Part shown: in pieces, positions 31,801 to 42,065 of the stretch
How positions within the stretch are numbered: position 1 is the stretch's first letter
Layout of the letters: each line of letters begins with the position of its first letter
NCBI GenBank assembly: GCA_900323505.1
Contig: OOIN01000043.1
Location: 992,001-1,056,000, forward strand
From: Ustilago trichophora
Taxonomy: Eukaryota; Basidiomycota; Ustilaginomycetes; Ustilaginales; Ustilaginaceae
DNA: 64,000 nt
Reading direction: 5' to 3'
The notes under the pieces: generated by a model
Told to the model about the DNA's origin: nothing
Databases searched by the model: none
What the model saw: only the letters and a program-made list of their open reading frames with translations
Translations under genes and position numbers: made by a program

Positions 31801-34800
31801 AAGCTGAGCGCAGATGGCATCCAGAGGAGCATCTTCTGGCAACGTCCTGATGAGCTGTTTGGGAATCTGTCGCACGTTGGCCGTGCTCAACAAGCCTCGC
31901 TGTGTGGACACGTTGAGCACAAGCTCAGCACGCTGAACAGTACGATAGAATTCGGCACTCTTTCCGCTCGGAGGCTCGATCTGACAGCAGCGAACAGCCT
32001 GATACAGAGGCAGTGCGACCCCAAAGGGCAGCTGTCTGAGTCTTTCCTGATCGAGACCATGTGTGATCATGCTTTCAACTACAGCACTCGAAACATGCTG
32101 ACGATTTTGCTGTGCCTGTCTGAATACGGCAAATGTCCGGAGCACCGCATCCAGCAAAGGAAACGCCGTAGCGGTGTGCTTGACAAGAGAAGCCACAGAG
32201 CCGGAGTTGGACTCGATCCAGCTCTCGAGGGAGGAAGCCTGTTTGGTGTCGGTGTCGCACGAGATCATACCGAGAAGTGCTTGATACAAGTCGATTGGCG
32301 GTGCTTTGCTCTCCGAGACGTCTTTCGCTGAAGCACTCTCCGTTGCCTGATCCGGTCTAAGCTCGTCGAGGCTTTGCCTTTGACTGGACGGGAAACGACG
32401 ATAAAGAGCATCGGTCCAGGCGGAAGCTCCGTGTCGGTGAGCTAATGCGACAGCGAGATGGGCAATCTTGCCAGCTTCCTCTTCCGGATGCGAGGTATCA
32501 AGGTGTGTCTCCTCCGCAAGCAGGTAGAGACTCAACATCACTTGCTCGGCCTCGTCCCTGGCGAGAACAGTCACGCTCGCATTTCGTATGCCCACCTTCT
32601 CCTTTGCCTGGGCGGTCGCATTGAATGGAGCAAGACTGGACATGAGCGGATCATCTGCGAACAGCCGCTGCGCAGTGGACGCGAATGCTGCGGCGGAGCC
32701 CGGGTCGCTTTCGACGGCGTTCAGAAAGTTCGGTGCGAGAACGCCGAGTAGAGCTGACCAGTCGTCGCCAACTGCAGCTCGACCGTACCTGTGGCGCAAT
32801 CCGGTGCCGGCGAGAAAGCGCGCCTTGATCCAGTCTGCATTGATCTGTGCCGCAAGCTTGTTCGGCAGCGTCAACATCAAGGTCGTCAAGACTCGAGCGG
32901 TGGTTGCACACTTTGGACGGAAGTCGATCTCGACATCGATGCGAGCTCTTGCGCCCCTTGAAACCAGGCGAATCTTGCTGCCCAAGCCTGTAGCCAGTGC
33001 TTCGAGTTCAACGGATGAAGTACCTTCGGAGAGCCGCATCAAAGATTCCTCGAGAGGCCCAAACCCACTGATATCGAGTGATGGCAGGAAGGAGGAGGGC
33101 GGACCGAAGTGAAGGTGAAAGGTTCCGTTTGACGATCTTGTCACCACTTCTGTCGAAACCGAACTGAGTGATCGGACTGGCAAGAGATCTGAGTATGGAA
33201 TCACGGCCGAGGCCTGCGCTTTGTTGGGTACTTTGCAGAAGGGCAGATGCCTCGATCGATCCGCCGAACCTAAAAGTTGATAGCCGAGACGGCGGCAGAA
33301 AGTTTGATTCGTAGATGGCACCGATAGGAAGAGGTAGGCCGCATCCGCATCGAAACGATCGAAAGCAGCGCTTCGCACGTGTACCTCGGGCGCGTCTGGT
33401 TGCGAAGCCAAGCCTGGTACTTTGATCTCGTCAAGAAGACAGACACAAGCAAAGCTGCGGGCGAAGCTGTCCATGTCGGCGATGCGCGCCAGATCTACTT
33501 CGTCATCTTCACCCAAACCGCCTTCTGCGTCCATCCCATCTGCGCGTATGCCGTCGGGAGCATTGGCCGTCATGACGGAGGTGAGGCGGCCCGTGTCCAT
33601 GCTGGTTTCTAAACGCGAGAGTGTCATCGATGGTCTTGATTTCATCGCAGCTGAAGATGTACGGTTGGAGCCACGCGGGCCGCTGTAGGGTGTACGAGCT
33701 GCGGCTTGTGAGCTGCGGCGGAGGCGAGCCGATGAGGTGGGGTTGGTCGTGATGCGCATACTTGTGCCACCGGCACCGAGCTCTTCCATCATGGTCTCGT
33801 GTTGATAGGCTTGCGATTGAAGACGGAGACCGTCTACAGTGTGGGAGATGTTACCAAGGGTGCGGTCTCGACCCTGGCTCGCTTGATCGTCTTTACGACC
33901 TGTGGACCTTCGATCGGGAGCTCCAGAATGCATTGCGCTGATACGACGACTTCTGCCACTTGGATCTCTGCCCATACCGGCCGAGGTCAGGCCACTAGTA
34001 CGTCTTTCGAGATCGACGCGAGCACTTCGACGAAGAGTGGAAGGGAAGCCTCTACCCAAGGCAGTACCATTCGGGGCGGCGGGTGTATCCAAGAGGTTGC
34101 GCGCCCCATTTGTTCCAGTTTGTTGGTAGTCGTCCTGATACTGCGATGCAGACATGTAAGGCTCGGTGCCGTGGGTACTACCAGTAGCGTTGGCTGCGTT
34201 GAGAGTGGAGTGAATGCGAGGAGTAGAGAGCAAAGTCGCCGTCGCTTCAAAGGCGTTTGGCCGAGCAGCGAACGCGTAGACGCGGATGGCCGAGTTCCGT
34301 AGACTTGTGGTAACCACAAAAGTAGGATGGCGTTGATCGCTCTCGGTAGAAGCAAAGACGACGGTTTCGTCCATCTCGCCAAAAGGAGAGGCAGGACCAT
34401 GGGTCAAGGGCCTGGGATCGCTGGCAGGTGCAGAAGAGAAAGAGAGCTGTGGGAAGCGATCGACGGGCACCAAATCATCATAGCATCGGGACAGGTAGAA
34501 GACCATGGGTAGCAGACGAGAAGGGTACTCGTGCAGCTGAGACGCAGAAGCTTGATCCGTGTCGTCGAGAGGATGAGATAGGCTGTAGCTCGAGTCTGAC
34601 GACCTGCTGAGGTCCGGGAAGGGGTAGCCGATGTTAGAGGAGGAGGAGGAGGAGGAGGAGGCGCCGTGTGAAGAGGTTAGGGTAGCAGGTCGCTGCAGTC
34701 TGGAAGCGATGCGCTCGTCCTCGGATTCGATCTGACGTTGGACGAGGAAGCCCACGGCAGCAGGAAAGGCTTTGGAGAAGCGAAAGGGGAGGTCCATGTC

Positions 34801-35286
34801 GACCTGCTCTCCGAGTCCGGGAAAGTGAATATGGATGGCCTGCTCGAAGAAGACACAGAGAGCTCTCGCCGGTGCGTGAGCGTCCTGGTTGACACGCATC
34901 TTTCCAGGCGCCAGCTGAATGGTATCTGGAGAGCTGACATGGAAGAAGGTCCAAAACGCCTGCAACACTGGATTGGAGAAGGAAAAGGTGCGTTGGAGCG
35001 TGCTACCTCTTGTCCAGGTGAGGAAGTTGTCTTGCCATCGGAGCTCATCATCGGCGGAGCCATGTTGTTCAAAACGGTCATGTGGTCGGCGTTTCGAAGA
35101 TCCAGAGGTCTGTTGAGGGGCAGACGATACAAATGAGCCTTGGGTGGTAGCTGTGGAGCGGGAGCGAATCTTTTGTAGGCGTGTGAGCAGCTCCGACGTC
35201 TCTCCTGCCAATGAAGGGTCCCAGTTGATGGTGGCAGATCGAGTGCGCGATCTCACTCGCTGGCTGATGCGCTCAGCCGCTGACAT
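28891..35286 (-). CDS. APC1: Anaphase-promoting complex/cyclosome subunit 1
   Basis: A single uninterrupted frame of 2131 residues, the largest gene in the window. Apc1 (BimE, Cut4, TSG24) is the scaffold of the APC/C ubiquitin ligase that triggers anaphase. The region from about residue 1300 to 1720 contains proteasome/cyclosome repeats, seen as recurring G-x-x-x-G-L-x-x-L/F-L-G units (LTIGFLLGMAVSTVG, GILAMGLVFLGSNH, AGLALGLVYLGKGRG, SHMALGLLFLGGGRF). The conserved C-terminal part includes VKILANETGPTDGRSFTPVLLPNRHLFGRI. The N-terminal third is Ser/Arg-rich with a long disordered stretch (about residues 395-600), a likely phosphoregulated loop. It diverges from UBC7. Confidence 0.92.
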   Translation of the reverse strand: MSAAERISQRVRSRTRSATINWDPSLAGETSELLTRLQKIRSRSTATTQGSFVSSAPQQTSGSSKRRPHDRFEQHGSADDELRWQDNFLTWTRGSTLQRTFSFSNPVLQAFWTFFHVSSPDTIQLAPGKMRVNQDAHAPARALCVFFEQAIHIHFPGLGEQVDMDLPFRFSKAFPAAVGFLVQRQIESEDERIASRLQRPATLTSSHGASSSSSSSSNIGYPFPDLSRSSDSSYSLSHPLDDTDQASASQLHEYPSRLLPMVFYLSRCYDDLVPVDRFPQLSFSSAPASDPRPLTHGPASPFGEMDETVVFASTESDQRHPTFVVTTSLRNSAIRVYAFAARPNAFEATATLLSTPRIHSTLNAANATGSTHGTEPYMSASQYQDDYQQTGTNGARNLLDTPAAPNGTALGRGFPSTLRRSARVDLERRTSGLTSAGMGRDPSGRSRRISAMHSGAPDRRSTGRKDDQASQGRDRTLGNISHTVDGLRLQSQAYQHETMMEELGAGGTSMRITTNPTSSARLRRSSQAAARTPYSGPRGSNRTSSAAMKSRPSMTLSRLETSMDTGRLTSVMTANAPDGIRADGMDAEGGLGEDDEVDLARIADMDSFARSFACVCLLDEIKVPGLASQPDAPEVHVRSAAFDRFDADAAYLFLSVPSTNQTFCRRLGYQLLGSADRSRHLPFCKVPNKAQASAVIPYSDLLPVRSLSSVSTEVVTRSSNGTFHLHFGPPSSFLPSLDISGFGPLEESLMRLSEGTSSVELEALATGLGSKIRLVSRGARARIDVEIDFRPKCATTARVLTTLMLTLPNKLAAQINADWIKARFLAGTGLRHRYGRAAVGDDWSALLGVLAPNFLNAVESDPGSAAAFASTAQRLFADDPLMSSLAPFNATAQAKEKVGIRNASVTVLARDEAEQVMLSLYLLAEETHLDTSHPEEEAGKIAHLAVALAHRHGASAWTDALYRRFPSSQRQSLDELRPDQATESASAKDVSESKAPPIDLYQALLGMISCDTDTKQASSLESWIESNSGSVASLVKHTATAFPLLDAVLRTFAVFRQAQQNRQHVSSAVVESMITHGLDQERLRQLPFGVALPLYQAVRCCQIEPPSGKSAEFYRTVQRAELVLNVSTQRGLLSTANVRQIPKQLIRTLPEDAPLDAICAQLFSRDFRLRDVVAMLQTDAINSVYVAEGENQTEAAITEQHNAAVAAIGERTKALPPGRAMLFMTSRPFSPTHKWRISSICLAVKVRPRGTTIEPDTKAETAGLDWPEFHNGVASVLELNLAANVNVDSKWIFAHLGEQVTARHAGFLYGLGLMKQLPSLTPVHVFRYLKMRNNLLTIGFLLGMAVSTVGTADPTARHLIGMQLTAFLPPGSAPLNLSTITQTAGILAMGLVFLGSNHRWTAKRMLDQIGAQESPTANIQPQHREAYSMSAGLALGLVYLGKGRGDGMKSLPDKRIISRLAHLIKGRSDANEGLSFAVNSRPDGAFNEDHEINLTSAPAALAFGLIYLRSGCQTIADVMAPPRTPRELDLLRPDVLFAHVLARSLILWDSIQPAQNWLESVLPAWMQKRIDSGKQLSEAAQLAQINMQAGACFALGLKYAGSKDQKARECLWEQLEKLELQVKVQTVSFFSKIRKAAIQAALDQVRISLGMVLAGSGDVDLLRNLRKAHGDVDGETCYGSHMASHMALGLLFLGGGRFTLGSSDLGVAALLISFLPPFPRWSGDNRAHLQAFRHLWYLAIEPRLLVASDVDTNQLVSLPVKILANETGPTDGRSFTPVLLPNRHLFGRIESATARYWPASIDSRSIAERSATSASVAASIARASSTSTSQMLFVKRKTAHLDYLADPHGSRSLTSQVLETAPMDVSADANGLVGPGAGELREAMRGFTAAGKHRELARSLCQLSSAPSHLEGTKDEDTMVSLMRTVVMECLTMDKMYILPAYMSIVQLEEATAKNSGAWLRHHRDLCFADDFYRLPYGRLFSDDATSGVSKQQPLIQPDLLTRLRRRVQQQAQSLFEGDAALRDAVVAYLMTKQDEPPSIVSRVEDFWTLVIASEVPSAAEVRDLVHVIGEYIRASGAAAGPSNDTALSARMKASVRMITDAAFGGTSRRIWTTTILDHVIERSINGDEPL

Positions 35287-36375
35287 TGTCGGCGAGGACT
35301 GATCGAGTGGTAAGCCGAGCAGGGCGGCGTCGAAGAGGTACAGTGCGATGTGAGCGAAGGAGAGAAAGGCGGCGGCGGCGTGCGATGCGGCGACTCACGG
35401 CACACCTCATGACAAGGCTGGCTGTCGCATCTTTCGAGAGTGAGGCATGAGAAGGGATTGGAGGTGATTGGTGTGAAACGATTGTCGAGAAGAAGAAGAC
35501 GAAGCAATCAGGAACATCGACCTCTCCGCAATCACAAAGTTGTGTCTTGAGGAAAAGTGACACTCTTGGCACGACGCGACTCAGTCGTCTGTTGTTCTCA
35601 CTCTGCACGTCTCGGCCTCCACCTTTTTTGGCGATAGTTGTACTTTGTGCAATGCAGTGCTCTAACAAGTCAGCTCTCGGAAACCCACGCCAACGCCATG
35701 CCCTCTTCTCTTCGAGGCGGCAATGACAGATGATGGACTCTGTTTGTATCGTGAGGTGCAGATTTCCCTTTTTGGACGAACGATCCAGGCGACAGCTGGT
35801 CATTTTTAGAGCTCGTTCAGTACAGCATGGCGATCAAAACCACACGCACACACATCTTGAGAGAGCCTTCGCGCTACAGTACGTTCCCTTTTTTTTTTGG
35901 CTGCGAGCGTGTGAGTGCGTCGGATTTTTGCCAAAAAAGAGAAGGGCACCAGCCACCCGCACTCACCCTCTCTAACTAACCTTACTCCGAACTTTGCCGC
36001 AACCGAAAGGGTAGCTTTCCCACCGTCCTCCACCTTCTCCTTCACATCCTACACTTCTCGACCTTAAACTTTACTCGCTTGATCGACTCAATCGTCTCGA
36101 TTCTTCTTCGGCTCACATCCCTGTGCTATCTGCATCGAAAGACAAGACTGCCTGTACTCGCCACAGCATCCTTCAAGCCCCACTCTTTTTTCTTTTCATC
36201 CGTGTCCCCCGACTCAGCCTTACAGATCGCCACACTCGACGGGTGCCGGATTGCTATAATCGACCTTAGGCACGACCGCCAGCAACACTTGAGTCTGCAA
36301 AAGTTTGTCGCTGCTGCCCTCTCGAACTCGATAGCCAAAGCAAACAGCTGCATCCGATTCTCTCAATCCACGGCA
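35287..36375. other. Divergent intergenic region, APC1 / UBC7
   Basis: About 1.1 kb holding both promoters. A TACAGTA element is at 35875, a T run at 35889-35898, and pyrimidine-rich probable UBC7 leader from about 36000. The frame upstream of the UBC7 ATG is open (from 36079), but its sequence does not look conserved. Confidence 0.55.
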
Positions 36376-37009
36376 ATGACCTCGTCACCCGCGGGCAACA
36401 CCCTACTCCTCAAGCGACAGCTCACCGAGCTTCGCAAAAGGCCCGTCGATGGCTTCAGCGCTGGTCTCAAGGATGAAAGCAACCTTTTCGAATGGGAGAT
36501 CATGATCATCGGTCCCAACGACACACTCTACGAAGGCGGGTTCCTGAAAGCCGAGTTGATATTCCCACCAGAATACCCCCTGCTTCCGCCCAAGATGAAG
36601 TTCATCACTCCCATGTGGCATCCCAACATTTACCCTGATGGAACCGTTTGCATCTCAATCTTGCATGCTCCTGGCAAGGACGAGTGGGGCTACGAGGACG
36701 CAGGTGAGCGTTGGCTTCCTGTGCACACGGTGGAATCAATCGTAAGTATCTTTGCCGACTTGCCAGAACGACAATATGCGCATCGACGCATCGCTCCAAA
36801 CATCTTGCTGACGCATCCGACCTATCCACTCCTTTGTCCATTGACTTGTACAGCTCATCTCTGTCATCAGCCTGCTCTCTGCCGACGTCCCCAACACCGA
36901 CTCGCCAGCAAACATCGATGCCGCCAAGCAAGTCAGGGAAGACATTGCCGGCTACAAGAAGAAGGTGCGAAGGCTCGTCAGGCAGTCCGCCGAGGAGGCT
37001 TTCGATTGA
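36376..37009 (+). CDS. UBC7: Ubiquitin-conjugating enzyme E2, Ubc7/UBE2G type
   Basis: Exons 36376-36741 and 36854-37009, with a 112-nt phase-0 intron (GTAAGT...CAG), give 173 residues. The E2 fold is complete: HPN at 82-84, catalytic Cys92 in GTVCISILH, and the acidic/glycine insertion after it ([17 protein letters not shown]) that marks the Ubc7/UBE2G and Cdc34 group. The C-terminus ([12 protein letters not shown]...[14 protein letters not shown]) is closest in my memory to UBE2G1. In fungi this E2 works in ER-associated degradation with Hrd1- and Doa10-type ligases. An in-frame extension upstream of 36376 exists but does not look like an E2. It converges on POP2 (389 bases between stops). 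Confidence 0.93.
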
Positions 37010-37398
37010 TCACCGGCTCGCACAAGGCTCTATGCAAGTCTGCATCGCTGTGTCTCGGACCACGTCTTCTAGACATTCGTATCCCCTTCCTTCAGCAGAT
37101 CGTTCGCCCCTTTCACAACATGTACTACCAGCATTTTCTTTTTTCCAACCTTTTTTTTTTTTTTTGCCTCGACACTTGAAGCTGGGTTTTGTGAGATTGC
37201 AGACTTGCGTCGGCGGCAGTAGCGTTCTGCGAGCTTCGATATGCACACGATGCTGATCAGAGTGAAGCAAGAATGACTTGAGGATGATGGTGGTGCCGCG
37301 GTCACGGCATCTAGTGTTACATGATACTGATACAAGAGTGAAAGGGATGAAACCGATGTAGAGGCAAAGGAACGACTGATCCTGAAAAACCGAACAGC
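37010..37398. other. Convergent 3' region, UBC7 / POP2
   Basis: 389 bases with a T13-type tract near 37151-37163. It holds both 3' ends; nothing else seen. Confidence 0.5.
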
Positions 37399-38450
37399 TC
37401 ATCGCTCAGTAGAAGTTCCAAGGCTCGACTTGAAAGGACTGCCAAAGTTGGATCCATATCCTCCAGCAGCTGCATATCCGCCCGAAACAGAGCGGGGGAT
37501 GGAGGAAGCATCGTGGAAGCTCTGCACCGAGACCGGTCGGCCTTGACTGTAGTGAACCATTCCATTGACGTGCGACGAGCTCGAAGAGAATCCATAGAGG
37601 CATCCGAGATACTTGGAGTCATCGATCGAGCCGTCAAAGTACTTTTGACGCATCTTGAAGAAGGTGGTGGCGGTGAGCAGGCTGTCGCTTCCAGCTTGGT
37701 GCTGTTGGCCGATGCGGCTGACTTGAAGGTCGTCAGCAACATCTTGCAAGCCACCTTTCAAGGTCTTGCAGCTCCTCATGAGGAACTTGATGTCGTAGAT
37801 GCATGGGAACCAGACACGGAGGAGGGCAAAGAAATCGGCTTCTTGGGCGGGCAGAGGGCTGCACGTGACCACCTTGAGCAGGTAACCAAAGTCGTATCCG
37901 CTGTGGAAAGAGACCCATTTGACGTCGTCGAAGAGTGCAAGGCCTGATGTGATGAGAAGCTCTCCAAAGTGCTCGACGTCAATGCCCATTCGTTCGTGTC
38001 GATCAAAGTCGAGCCCTGCCTTTGTGAGCAGGTCGAGCGAGTCTGGTGCGCACATGTCGTCGTTGATGCTGAAGCGGAAGTTGAACTGCCAGGTGCAGAC
38101 ATCAGGTGGAAGATTGCCGTTCTCGTCGCAAAGTGTGATGCCAAGTTGAATAAGTTTGAGCAGGTCGACATTACAGCGCAGCGTCTGGTAGTGGTAGTCG
38201 GATGAACCTTTGAACGTGCCTATTGGCCTAGCAACGATACCTGGGAACTCGGTGTCCTGTCAAGGGGGAGAGCCAACATGGAGAGTATTTGTAGGGCACA
38301 TCAGTGTCTGTGTCTGATGACGGCTGTCTGCGTGAGTTGATGTGGTGCACTTACCATTGCAACATATGGGTATTTCTCGATGGTCTCGCGCAACAAGGCC
38401 ATCTCGATCTCGAGGTTTTCCGCCCATACTTCTCGTATCCTTCCCGCCAT
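37399..38450 (-). CDS. POP2: CCR4-NOT deadenylase subunit Pop2/CAF1
   Basis: Exons 38450-38355 and 38256-37399 with a 98-nt phase-0 intron (GTAAGT...CAG) give 317 residues. The DEDD nuclease residues are all visible: D33 and E35 (DTEFPG, the first residues of exon 2), D154 (FHSGYDFGYLL) and D223 with nearby H218 (QHQAGSDS). It opens REVWAENLEIEMALLRETIEKYPYVAM, the standard CAF1 N-terminus. The ATG at 38450 follows an in-frame stop upstream. After the nuclease domain there is a Gly/Ser/Tyr-rich tail of about 60 residues. The enzyme shortens mRNA poly(A) tails within CCR4-NOT. It diverges from RPN10. Confidence 0.94.
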
Positions 38451-39237
38451 TTCGGCGTTATGCTGTCTTGGAGGTGGCCTACTTGGCGCAAGCTACGATT
38501 TCTGCTGCGTAATGCAGAGTCTTGACTGAACCAGAACGGTTGCGCCTTATCGAGAGTGCTGTATCGGATGTGAGGGATTTTACCCACTTTCTGCTGGATC
38601 TGGCCGGCGATCGTTCTGATGAGGTGCGAGGGTATGTGGCGAGAGTCGAGGTGACGGACTACTCCTGGTATGCTGCTGTAGATTGCTGGCGTTGAGTTGT
38701 GGGCAGAATGTTGCGAACGATGACAGTGTTGGTGAGCAGCGATTAATGGTAGTTGCCAGCCAGCGTGTGAGCAGCTGCGGTGATCGGGTGTGCAATGCCT
38801 AATCCATCCTTTTGAGAGGCGCATCTCCGTATTCCGAGATTTGAAGCGTTTGGCTCTTTGAGGCGTGGCTGCATTTTGTGCCTGTGCGCTGCTGCTGCGC
38901 CCTGTCTGTTGGAAATGGCGCGTCTCGCTCCACTTTTCTGAGGAGAGAGTGGAGACACGCAAGCGTTCAACATCAACTTGAACTCTGTTGGACCTTACCA
39001 TCTTCTTCGCTGCACATTCCAGTCTTACAACATCAATCACCATCTTTCAACAGCGCACGAACGTTTCGACAGCACTCAGACGACCTATTCTGTACCACCG
39101 CTGTCTTGGCATATTCCAGACAGCCAATATCTCTATCGGTATCCACACGCGCTCAAGGTCCAGCAAGACCCCTTTCCGACAAGAACCCTCTTGATCATCT
39201 CGGCTGGCTTCCGTCAAGCCGCATCACATCCATCACA
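38451..39237. other. Divergent intergenic region, POP2 / RPN10
   Basis: 787 bases between start codons. Open frames occur on both strands here but look non-conserved. I found no GGTGGCAAA-type proteasome element by eye. Confidence 0.5.
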
Positions 39238-40613
39238 ATGGTTCTCGAAGCAACCATGCTCGTGCTCGACAACTCCGAGTGGATGCGTAACGGAGACTAT
39301 ACGCCCACCCGCTGGGAGGCACAGGCCGATGCAGTCAGCATGATCTTTGACGCCAAGACCAACTCGAATCCAGAGAGCGAAGTGGGCTTGATGACGATGG
39401 CCGGTAAGAGTCCCGAAGTGCTCGTCACTTTGACACAAGACATTGGCAAGATCTTGGCAGCTCTTCACAGAAGCAAAATCGTCGGAAACGCCGATCTGGC
39501 GACCGGAATCAACGTTGCTTCGCTCGCACTTAAGCACCGCCAGAACAAGAACCAGAGACAGAGGGTCGTCGTATTCGTCGGCTCGCCCGTAGAACAGTCC
39601 GAGGAAGACCTTGTCAAGCTCGGCAAGAAGCTCAAAAAGAACAACATTGCTGTCGACATTGTCAGCTTTGGCGAGGATGCGGAGAACGAGGAGAAGCTTT
39701 CCAAGTTTATCGAGGCGGTCAATAGCGGCGAGAACAGGTAAGTTGGCCAATCTCACGTCATGCTCCATGTTAACTTTCGAATTCGACACTGATCAGACGC
39801 TCTTCATATCAACTATCGCTTCATTCCTGCACAGTCATCTGTTGAGCGTACCGGCAGGACCCCAGCTGCTTTCGGATATCATCCTTTCGTCGCCAGTACT
39901 CCAAGAGGAGGGCGGTGACTCGGGTGCCGGCCCATCCGGCAGTGGCGGTGGATCCAACCAGTTCGAATTCGGCGTCGATCCGAGCATGGACCCGGAGTTG
40001 GCAATGGTAAGTACAGACACGGCCTGGGCACAACCGCGTGGGCGCTACCTATTCAGTCACTTGACTTGGCATGCGGTCCCTTCGGATAATCAGTCGGACG
40101 TCGAACCGAACACTGACATTGATCCGTCTATGCACGTTTCACCCACCCTCACAGGCATTGCGACTTTCACTCGAGGAAGAGCAGGCTCGACAGCGGGCTG
40201 CCGAGGGCTCGTCGGGCTCGCAGGCTCCGACGCTTCCCACCGTCTCGGAGGGCACCGAAAGCAGTGCACCAGCACCAGCGGCTGCTTCCAGCGCAGCAGG
40301 TGGTTTGGCTGGCAGCGGTTCTATGGTGCTACCCGGCGCCGAATCGATCACAGGCGAAGGCCACAACGCAGACGACGAATCGGAAGAGGCGATGTTGCAA
40401 AAGGCGATTGCCCTCTCTCAAGCCGGTGAAGCCTCACACGCAAACGATGAGGACGTCGACATGGTATCGGCAGAGCCATCGGCTGGACGTCGAGCTGTCG
40501 TGGCCGGTCAGGGCGAAGGCGAGGAGGATGAAGAGATGGACGAGGACGAAGCGATCGCAAGGGCCATCCAGATGAGTCTGCAGGAGGGCGATGGTCAAGA
40601 TGAGAGCAAGTAG
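39238..40613 (+). CDS. RPN10: 26S proteasome ubiquitin receptor Rpn10 (S5a)
   Basis: Exons 39238-39737, 39835-40006 and 40155-40613 give 376 residues. Introns are 97 nt (inside the Ser167 codon) and 148 nt (phase 0), both GTAAGT...CAG. The VWA domain spans about 1-190 (MVLEATMLVLDNSEWMRNGDY, VGSPVEQSEEDLVKLGKKLKKN). Three ubiquitin-interacting motifs follow: about 219-236 (DPELAMALRLSLEEEQ), 299-317 (EEAMLQKAIALSQAGE) and 353-370 (DEDEAIARAIQMSLQEGD). Rpn10 stabilises the base-lid contact and captures polyubiquitinated substrates. UIM1 is assembled across the exon 2/3 junction. The linker between UIM1 and UIM2 is Ala/Ser/Pro-rich. Confidence 0.95.
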
Positions 40614-41605
40614 ATCCCGATGGAGTATCCGATCGTCGTCACAGAGAAAGGTTTCGGGCTTATGCATGCGTGCAAACGGCTCCGCGATTGTGTCGCATAA
40701 ATACTTGTCTTTTTTTTCTCTTGCTCTAATGTGATCATTTTCAACGCCGTTTGCTCGAACAAACAGTTGGTAACTCAAGCCCAAGAACGCCTCCCACCTC
40801 CTCTTATGGGTGATCCCTGCTCAGCGCAACAGGGTGAAAGGAATCGTCGTTGAATCAACACCGTCATTTTCAGACACGGGGCGCGTGGTGACATGCCCAC
40901 TTTGGTTCACGTCACAATGAGTCGGTAGATCCGATGGTGAGGAACACGGCAAAGATTTATGCGCTGTCGAAAGCCGTCTGATTATGTCCGCACCGAACAA
41001 TGCCACCGGTCGCCAGGGCGGGTTCCGCGACTTACTGTCATGCAAGAGTGCACGCACCCTGCTGTTGCGCACAATGACCACAAATAATTATGCCACCTGC
41101 AAAGGCGCTGGGAACGGGCCTGGAAGGTTTCCATCGCCCTTGTGCCCCTGCACGTCTTTTGAAGCAATCAATGTTTGCGCTCTGAATTGTGTGCCAAGTG
41201 CACAGTCGGTAACCATCGACAACTTCCCATGACTAGCGAAACAAGCGCGACATCAGTGTGAGTCTCTGAGGCGATGCATGGGCGTGAGAAAGCGTTGCGT
41301 GTGGTGGGTAAAGTGAGTTGTGCCCCGTCGGTTTCCTTCCGACGATGCCTGAGAAAGTGGGTCGGGACAAGATTAGGCTTCGTGGGAGGAGACTTTGCCT
41401 TTGCCTTCTGGCCATGTTGTGGCGGAACCTTTTTCTTTGTCTGTGGCCATTTTGCCCTTTGGATGTGGCCATTCCGTCTGAGATCGATGTGTCTTCCTGC
41501 TGCCCTGTGCACATCTCGAGCTTCTTTCTCCTCTCTCTCTCCCTTCATCTTATCACTTCCATCGCTTGGCACTTTCGATAGAGAGACAGATAGAGAATCC
41601 TCAAA

Positions 41606-41644
41606 CCTTGTTGGACCTTGTTGGACCTTGTTGGACCTTGTTGG
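41606..41644. repeat. 10-bp tandem repeat (CCTTGTTGGA), about 3.9 copies
   Basis: Perfect tandem copies, followed by a GAGAGCGCTCTC palindrome at about 41651. It lies 420 bases upstream of the zinc-finger gene start. Confidence 0.9.
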
Positions 41645-41770
41645 CCAAGAGAGAGCGCTCTCTTCTTCGGCCTTCAAGCGGAAGAGGGTGGTTCGAGCCT
41701 CGTGAGGCGCTCAAGGCCGTGCACTTCATCAAGAGGCTTCCGAGCTGAGCCCCACCCGTTGGAGCTTGGT

Positions 41771-41784
41771 TTCATTTAAATGAA
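41771..41784. repeat. 14-bp perfect palindrome TTCATTTAAATGAA
   Basis: An AT-rich perfect dyad about 280 bases upstream of the zinc-finger gene's first ATG. It may be a binding site for a dimeric factor; function unknown. Confidence 0.6.
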
Positions 41785-42065
41785 GCCTCTTTTCGAGGCC
41801 CCATCTTCCGCCTCCCCCCAGCTTTTCCTCGAGGGACGGATGGAGCTCCAGCCTCATTGTTCACTTCATAAGCTAGCAGCAGCAAAGTCTCGTCCGTTAC
41901 CTTGAGCCTTCTCGATCGCTTCATTCCAGAAATCAACAAGCACGTCAGCTTGCCCTGTGCGGGTTTCGTCGTCGCCGTTTTTCCCTTCATCCCACTCTTT
42001 TCGCTTTTCTCCAACACTCCTGCTGCTCCCTCTCTTTTTGAGGCCAGGGAAACAATCGTTCCACC

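Larger units (their letters stand above)
40614..42065. other. Gene-free region upstream of the zinc-finger gene
   Basis: 1.45 kb containing the RPN10 3' end and the probable promoter of the next gene. It includes a short 10-bp tandem repeat (41606-41644) and a 14-bp palindrome (41771-41784). Sequence at about 41641-41715 looks slightly tRNA-like but does not fold convincingly. Confidence 0.5.

Noticed and set aside
38351..39043. 230-codon minus-strand frame overlapping POP2 exon 1
   Set aside because: It is a different frame from POP2; the POP2 frame restores the CAF1 N-terminus and joins cleanly to the DTEFPG exon.
41641..41715. Possible tRNA (TTGGCCAAGAG and GGTTCGAGCC resemble A and B boxes)
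   Set aside because: No complementary acceptor stem, no anticodon arm that folds properly, and the first box deviates from consensus.
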